A stretch of 64,000 nt of DNA from Meloidogyne chitwoodi (lineage: Eukaryota > Nematoda > Chromadorea > Rhabditida > Meloidogynidae). Positions within the stretch are counted from its first letter, which is position 1, and every line of letters begins with the position of its first letter. The translations under genes were made by a program, and so were the position numbers. The notes below the pieces were generated by a model. It made no database searches, had not been told where the DNA came from, and was given only the letters and a program-made list of their open reading frames with translations. The stretch spans positions 124,001 to 188,000 of the forward strand of contig JACZZP010000005.1 of assembly GCA_015183035.1 (NCBI GenBank), written 5' to 3'. Shown piece after piece: positions 58,297 through 64,000 of this stretch.

Positions 58297-60375
58297 ATTT
58301 TTTTCACATTTTTAATTTTTAAAAATTAATTTTTTATATTTTACCACGTCACTAAAATTTAAATTAATTAAAAAAGCAAAATTTACTTTATTTTCCTAAA
58401 AAATATTTTTTTTAAATTTTTTACTATTTTTTAAGAATTCCCAAAAGTGCTCTAATTAATAAATAATGCAACTGACAGACAAAATAAAAGAAAAAAAGTT
58501 TTTTTTTCCGCCTGAAATAATATATAATTTTTAATTATTAAAATAAATAATAAAAATATAAAAAAAATATTTTTTTCATTCCCACGTGTTTTTAGAAATT
58601 TAAATAAAATAAATAAAAATATTAAAATGTGGGAAGAATAAAAAAATAAAAAAAGATTTTTATTTTTTTAACCGGAAAAAGTTTAGAAAAAAATAAAAAT
58701 GTACTAATAAATAATAGAATAATTATTATAAAAAAGTTTTTTATTTTTAAAAATTATTTTTTCTGAAAAGTTGAATTTTTTAAAAAAATTAAAAATAAGG
58801 GGGAGAGGAGAAAATTTAATAAAAAAATAAATAAAAAAATAAAAAAAATAAATTAAAATAAAAATAAATTTATTTTTAATTTAAATAAGGGAACATTTTT
58901 TACTCAAAAAATGTTATAATTTAAAAATAAAAATAAAAAAAGAGAAAAGCAAAAATAAAATAAAAATATCAAATTACCCTCTACTATACATAGAGTAGTG
59001 TTATTAATTTAAAAATAAATGTAAAAAAAGGCAAAAATAAAATAAAAAAACAAAACACAAAAAAGAGAATTAAATGAGTATTTTTAATAAAATATATTTT
59101 TTTTAATATTTATAAAATAATTTTTAAAAATTAAATTGCTTAAGGGGAGCAATAAAATTAATAATTCAGCAAATAAATTTAAAAAAAAAGAAAGAATGTT
59201 AAAAATGTAATTATTATTTATTTTTCTATTTTAAAGGACACTTAAAAAAAATTTATTTTTAAAAATATTTTATTAAAATATTCTCTTTTAAATAAATAAA
59301 TAAATTAATATTTCCCTCTCACTTTGAGATAAAAATTAATTATTTAAATTAAAATATCTCTATTTATTAAAAAAATTATTTTAAAATAAAATTCCCACAT
59401 TTTTTTAATTTATGAGATTTAAAATAAAAAAAATGAAGCAAAAATATGTAAAAATAAAAATAAATAAAAAATGCTTCCGTTGTTTAAAAAAAACTTTTTT
59501 CTGAAGCAAAGGAAAATAAACTTATTAAAATAGGCTTAAAATATATGAGAGAGTTTTTATTAAGATTTATTGCAAAAGAGAAAATATATTAATATTAATT
59601 TTAGATTTTTTTAAGATTCAAAACACACAAAAGTCACGCATTTAAAAAAATAAATTGGGGATATTTAGGCGCGACAATCCCTGAGCGCAAATAATTATAT
59701 TATAAGAACCCGTGGACCAAAAATTTTAAAATTTGGCACAAAAAACTGTTATAGAGGAACCCAAATTTTGTATAAATTTCAAAATTTGAAGTTCAAAATT
59801 GAGCAAGTTATGATCGAAAAACAACAAAAATTGGTCATTTTTGGGACATTTTTGAACATAAATGCTAAAATAATAACTCAAAAATTCTAAAAATTTTAGA
59901 ATAGTTAAATATCATTATTAAATAAAATTATACAAATTTTTATAATTTTAGAAGCTTATTTGACTATTTTATGAGTATTTGTGCTAACGTTACTGTGATC
60001 TTTCCTTCCTACTACAACTATGTAAAAATACAACTTTAAAAAAATAATTATTTTTTTATTCATTTTTTATTTGTTAAAATAATGTTTAAATAAAATGAAT
60101 AATTTAATTATATTTTAGCATAAAATAAAAAAAAATAAATTAAATATAAAGGAAATGAGAAAATATGTCGGCGGCATTTCTTGGGGGAAACAAAGAAAAA
60201 TGACAATAACAGACACAGAATAAATAAAAAATATACATAAAATATATATTGTTAATTTGTGGATTTATAATTAAATTTTAGTACATAAAATGTATTAAAT
60301 ATTTATTTATTTAAATAAAAAATATTTAAATAATTTAATATATTAGAGAATTTTAAGAAAAAGGAAAATTTAAAT

Positions 60376-61740
60376 TTCAGAATTTGCTTAAAGTTTAAGT
60401 TCAATCTCGCACTTAAAAAATCAGAATTTTATTTAAGTTCAATCTTGCACTTAAAAATCAGAATTTTATATAAGTTCAATCTTGCACTTAAAAAATCAGA
60501 ATTTATTTAAGTTCAATCTTGCACTTAAAAAATCAGAATTTTATTTAAGTTCAATCTCGCACTTAAAAAATCAGAATTTTATTTACCGTATTTCTTCTAA
60601 TAGACCGACTGTCGGTTTATTTTTCAACTACCCTCTAGGGGGTCGGTTTAATAGAGGGGGTTGGTCTACTAGAGGGAGTCGGTTTATTTTTCGTTTACCA
60701 GAAAAGCACCAACCACTACTGACTCGCCAAAATTTTTGATTTAGACTTCCCTTTTTCGTAAAAGTTGACCTTAAGAACTGATTCGAATGTTACCACTTTC
60801 ATGTGCGGAAAGCCTATGAACCGAGATACAGACACCCGAAAATAAAACCATAGGGGAAGTAAGCTTATTTGAGTTGGTTACCGGGGCTGCACAAATTTCA
60901 TTGAATTACTTATTTTGTTATAATTATAGCCGTAGTTAACGCACATACTAAAAGCCAACCAGCCATGGGCGCCCAAAAGGAAGAAATGATAAAACACTCC
61001 CAATAGATCCAAGTTTGACGTCCAGTAAACTTCGATCTTTCATAACTACTTTCATAATCGTTCAATCAAGACTATGCTCTCATTCGGGAGGTATCGAAGA
61101 GCTCTTTTAAATGAGCTATCATACTCATATTCGAATTTTTCACCCCCAAAAATGAGCTTACTCCCCCTATGGTTTTTCAATTTTCAGGGGTCTGTATATC
61201 GGCTCAGGAACATTAGTTCGACTTCTTCCACCCCTAGATCGACTTAGTTTTTCGAGAACTATCGAATGACACCGCACTTGCCCGGATTGAAACACATAAA
61301 ATACCACGTATACTTAAATTCCCTAATCCACCCTTGTTTAACTTTAGGTCTTACTGGTAGATGGATTTTGCTCTTCTTCAATACTAACAACGTCGATTTC
61401 CGAGTCGGAAGACACTAAGTAGAAAAAACTAAATAAATAAAGAAAGAATAATGCGCTAAAACTAAGAAAAAATGCGCTAAAACATTAAAGAAAAGGGGTC
61501 GGTTTAATAGAGGGGGTTGGTCTACTAGAGGGAGTCGGTTTATTTTTCAACTACCCTCTAGGGGGTCGGTTTAATGGAGGGGGTCGGTCTACTAGAGGGG
61601 TCGGTTTATTAGAGGAAATACGGTAAGTTCAATCTTGCACTTAAAAATCAGAATTTTATTTAAGTTCAATCTTACACTCAAAAATAATAAAATCAGAATT
61701 TTTAAGTTCAATCTTGCACTTATATAAAATCAGAATTTTA
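60376..61740. repeat. 38-base minisatellite interrupted by a transposon
   Basis: Unit: TTTAAGTTCAATCTTGCACT then TAAAAAATCAGAATTTTA. About five to six copies at 60376-60585 and three to four decaying copies at 61624-61740. The two halves join in phase once the insert at 60586-61623 and one TA are taken out. Confidence 0.9.
60586..61623. mobile_element. Non-autonomous DNA transposon with TA target duplication
   Basis: 1038 bases, beginning CCGTATTTCTTCTAATAGAC and ending with a stretch whose complement starts CCGTATTTCCTCTAATAAAC; TA on both sides. Several subterminal copies of GGTCGGTTTA/TAGAGGGGG lie within 120 bases of each end. The inside (60760-61290) is a diverged inverted repeat: CCGAGATACAGACACCCGAA against GGGGTCTGTATATCGGCTC, and CCATAGGGGAAGTAAGCTTA against its mirror. 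No transposase frame. TA duplication suggests a Tc1/mariner-like mobiliser. Confidence 0.9.
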
Positions 61741-62413
61741 CAATTATATGTAACTAAAAACTCGTTACTATCAACTCGCTACACTTAAATAGAAATATTT
61801 TGTGGGAGGATTTATCATTTCCTCTCATATTTTTAAAAGACTTAAGTATTATTTTTTAATATAGATAATAGTATTTTTAAAGAATTTTTAAAATAAATAT
61901 GATGAGTCTCTCTCCTATAGAAACATTTATAAATTTAATGTTTTTTAAATATATTATATTAATGTGTTTATGTCTCATTTTGTTAAATTAATCTTTTGCA
62001 AAATAAAATAAATAAATCTCTCTATTCATTACATCATTCTTTTTAAAAAAATATATTTTTGCATTATTAAAATTATTCCAGAATTTAAATTTAAAAAATA
62101 ATAAGTACATATATACGTAGAATATTTTAATAAAATAAAAATAATTATTATAATATTTTTTATTTATTTTATTATTTAAAAAAATATATTTAATTGAGCA
62201 CTCTTAAAAAAGGCAATATTTTAAGGCTAAAAATAAATATTCATTTGAAATACCTAACAATTTCTTAATTAAAAAATTTAATTTTGCGAGGTAAAAAAAG
62301 GTATATATGATTTTTATAAAATTAAAAAATAAATAATTTTTTCTAATTTTTAAAGAATTCTCTCCATTAGAACACCCCTCCCCTACGTAAAAAATAAAAA
62401 TATTTTTTAAAGA

Positions 62414-64000
62414 CTAACTACAATTAATAGGATAAAGTAAAAGGATTGGAGAAGACTTTTCATCTACAATAACAGGAGAACGAGAATGATGAAAATAATT
62501 TATAAAATTGACAATATTCTTAAATTCTCCAGCTGTTGTTTTCAACTGAAAAATAAAATATTTAAAAATTTAATTTTTCAGAAACATTGTTCCTACTTTT
62601 GAATTATTAATTAATTAAATTTTTCCAACAAACCTTTCCTTCATTATTAAGTAAACAAATATTAACAACTTTTCCATTATGCATACCAACCAAAACAAAT
62701 CTGTTAGGATTAGAAGGACTATTACGAACTAAAAATTGTCCATTTTTACATAAAAGAGCATCAGATTCTTCTCTTTTTAAAACACCATGAAACCATTTTT
62801 TATTTGACAAATCAAAAGTAAGTTCTTGAAGACGTTCAAGAGAAAGACGAAAGGAACTAGTAGTTGATGAATTAAAATTTGATTCTAAAAAATTAAAAAA
62901 GAAGAAAATTTTAATTTTTAAAGAAAACTCTATGCTTTGGACTAAAGGAAACTTTTAAACTTTTATAATAAAAAATTCCAGGCCCAAACAAACCCTAAAA
63001 AATTCAAAAAATGCCTGGACCAAAAGAGTAAAAGACCCAATAAAAAATCTAAACCTTTTTATAAAAAATTATAAAAATTAAAAAACAAACCGCTTCTTCC
63101 TCGTTTATGAACAGCTAAAGTATTAGAAGAAGAAACATCATTACTTAGGGAAAGTCTGCTTTTGCGTGGAGGTAATTCCGGCGGTGTTAAATTATTTTGA
63201 CATTTATTATTATTTCCATTAGAAGAATTTTTGTTATTATTGAAAAAATTTTGTTCATCACTCAGAATTGGTGTTGGAGGCTAAGAGAATTTTTTTTTAA
63301 TTTTTTAGACTTTAAAATAAACCGTTGGACAAGGGATTGGAGTTTTAACGTCTTCTTCTCTTCCATTTTCTTCTCCAAAAAATTCAATTTGATCACTAGA
63401 TATTCTTTTTTGTGTTATTAATTCATTATCCTCTTTATTATTATTAACAAAATGCTCATTTAATTTAAAAGCAAAATAAATAGCATCACGAACATCTTCC
63501 AATTCTTCTTGAGCATTAAAAACAAAACAACGACGTAAAGGGGTAAAATTATCATTATTTTGGTTTTCTTTTGCAAAAAAGCAAAAGAAAGTGGAAAATT
63601 CCTAAAATTAAAAAGAAAGATTTTCTTAAAATGCTTCTAAAAATGCTTACATCAAAACCTGGTGAAAACAAAGAAACATCCTGAATATTAAATCGATGCA
63701 AAGGTCTCATAGTTAATGTATCAATAATAATAAAAGCAGAAGAAGAAATGTTTAATTCTACATCTTTTTTAAATGATTGAATAGGTAATTTTAAATACTT
63801 TTAAAAAATTAATAAAATAATTAGAAAATAAAAAGAAACCTTAATTGATTCAGTTTCATCATCTTCACCCGTATTTAATGAATTAATCGATTTTTTAATT
63901 ACAAATTGCATACAAGCTCTAAAATTATTCTTGTTAAATTATAATTAAATTAAGAAAAAGAAAAACCTTGCAAATTCCTTTTGCTGTTCTGAAGATAAAG
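62414..64000 (-). CDS. shc-1: SHC-type adaptor (PTB-SH2), 5' part beyond right edge
   Basis: Phosphotyrosine adaptor. Minus strand; visible exons begin inside the PTB domain: EFARACMQFVIKK, LPIQSFKKDVELNISSSAFI, TMRPLHRFNIQDVSLFSPGF, DEFSTFFCFFAKE and a closing helix AQEELEDVRDAIYFAFKLNE. The linker is acidic, then Asn-rich, with TPPELPPRKS, an SH3-binding type site. The SH2 domain follows: KKWFHGVLKREESDALLCKN, GQFLVRNSPSNPNRFVLVGM with the phosphate-binding Arg of FLVR, then LKTTAGEFKNIVNFINYF and PVIVDEKSSPILLL; stop at 62414. PTB followed by a C-terminal SH2 defines the SHC family. The start and first exons are outside the window. Confidence 0.88.

Larger units (their letters stand above)
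54457..62413. other. 8-kb repeat-rich gene desert
   Basis: No supported gene. Contents in order: two direct copies (55120-55320 and 55720-55970) of a repeat ending GCACCGAAACGTCC, the arrays at 56750-56945 and 57330-57505, a palindrome at 57934-58296, very AT-rich DNA at 58300-59650, a related repeat at 59700-60010, a minisatellite at 60376-61740 with an inserted element at 60586-61623, and AT-rich sequence to 62413. Long A- and T-runs with almost no G or C between 57600 and 59600 suggest low-complexity drift. Confidence 0.6.

Noticed and set aside
60482..60739. 85-codon open frame at the transposon edge
   Set aside because: Begins in the minisatellite and crosses into the transposon end; composed of repeat sequence.

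Overview
The window looks like nuclear DNA of a nematode, most plausibly a root-knot type plant parasite (Meloidogyne-like). It is extremely AT-rich. Genes are cut by many introns of about 35-60 bases with GT...TTTNAG borders. Several families are nematode-specific or nematode-typical: ground-like domain, ShKT domain, EFF-1/AFF-1 fusogen, PDFR-1-type receptor and a divergent Cys-loop channel. The genus is an inference from composition and gene style; nothing in the sequence proves it.

Layout, left to right. 1-4989 (-): 5' part of a bridge-like lipid transfer protein (BLTP3/UHRF1BP1 type) that runs off the left edge. 7597-10157 (+): S-adenosylmethionine synthetase. 11057-11752 (+): secreted ground-like protein. 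12345-13638 (+): single-pass protein with a C-terminal ShKT domain. 15551-18358 (+): EFF-1/AFF-1 cell fusogen. 19526-20492 (-): GPN2 GTPase, with a large near-perfect palindrome on each side. 22144-25656 (-): VPS35. 25796-27547 (-): PRPF38B, which probably forms an operon with VPS35. 28073-28981 (-): RHO-1. 29261-30563 (+): HMG-CoA lyase. 30873-33421 (+): Cys-loop channel. 34250-34903 (+): secreted Gly/Pro/Tyr-rich protein. 35330-35940 (-): unknown single-pass membrane protein. 36824-37667 (+): OPA3. 38256-39248 (+): SAP30. 39566-40293 (-): DNAJC4-like J protein. 40744-41702 (+): PSMD9. 44585-50025 (+): Discs large (DLG-1). 50754-54456 (-): PDF-receptor-like class B GPCR. 54457-62413: a repeat-rich gene desert. 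62414-64000 (-): SHC adaptor, cut by the right edge.

Most genes are unrelated housekeeping or signalling genes. The one credible functional unit is the PRPF38B-VPS35 pair: same strand, 139 bases apart, with a splice acceptor 2 bases before the VPS35 start. RHO-1 and HMG-CoA lyase start back to back within 280 bases.

The non-coding part is the more unusual half. It holds: two giant palindromes (about 1.07 and 1.38 kb, loops of 26-27 bases) flanking GPN2, the second built from nested inverted copies of a FLYWCH-like exon pair; a family of tRNA-like elements sharing a TGCATRG/CYATGCR terminal stem at 33.5-39.5 kb; two inverted copies of a 135-base palindromic MITE 37 kb apart; a 1038-base TA-flanked transposon sitting inside a minisatellite that preserves its empty site; several minisatellites; and a small set of short words (TTTCCGGAAA, AAAATCAGAATT, ATTAGAGTCT) scattered through introns and spacers.
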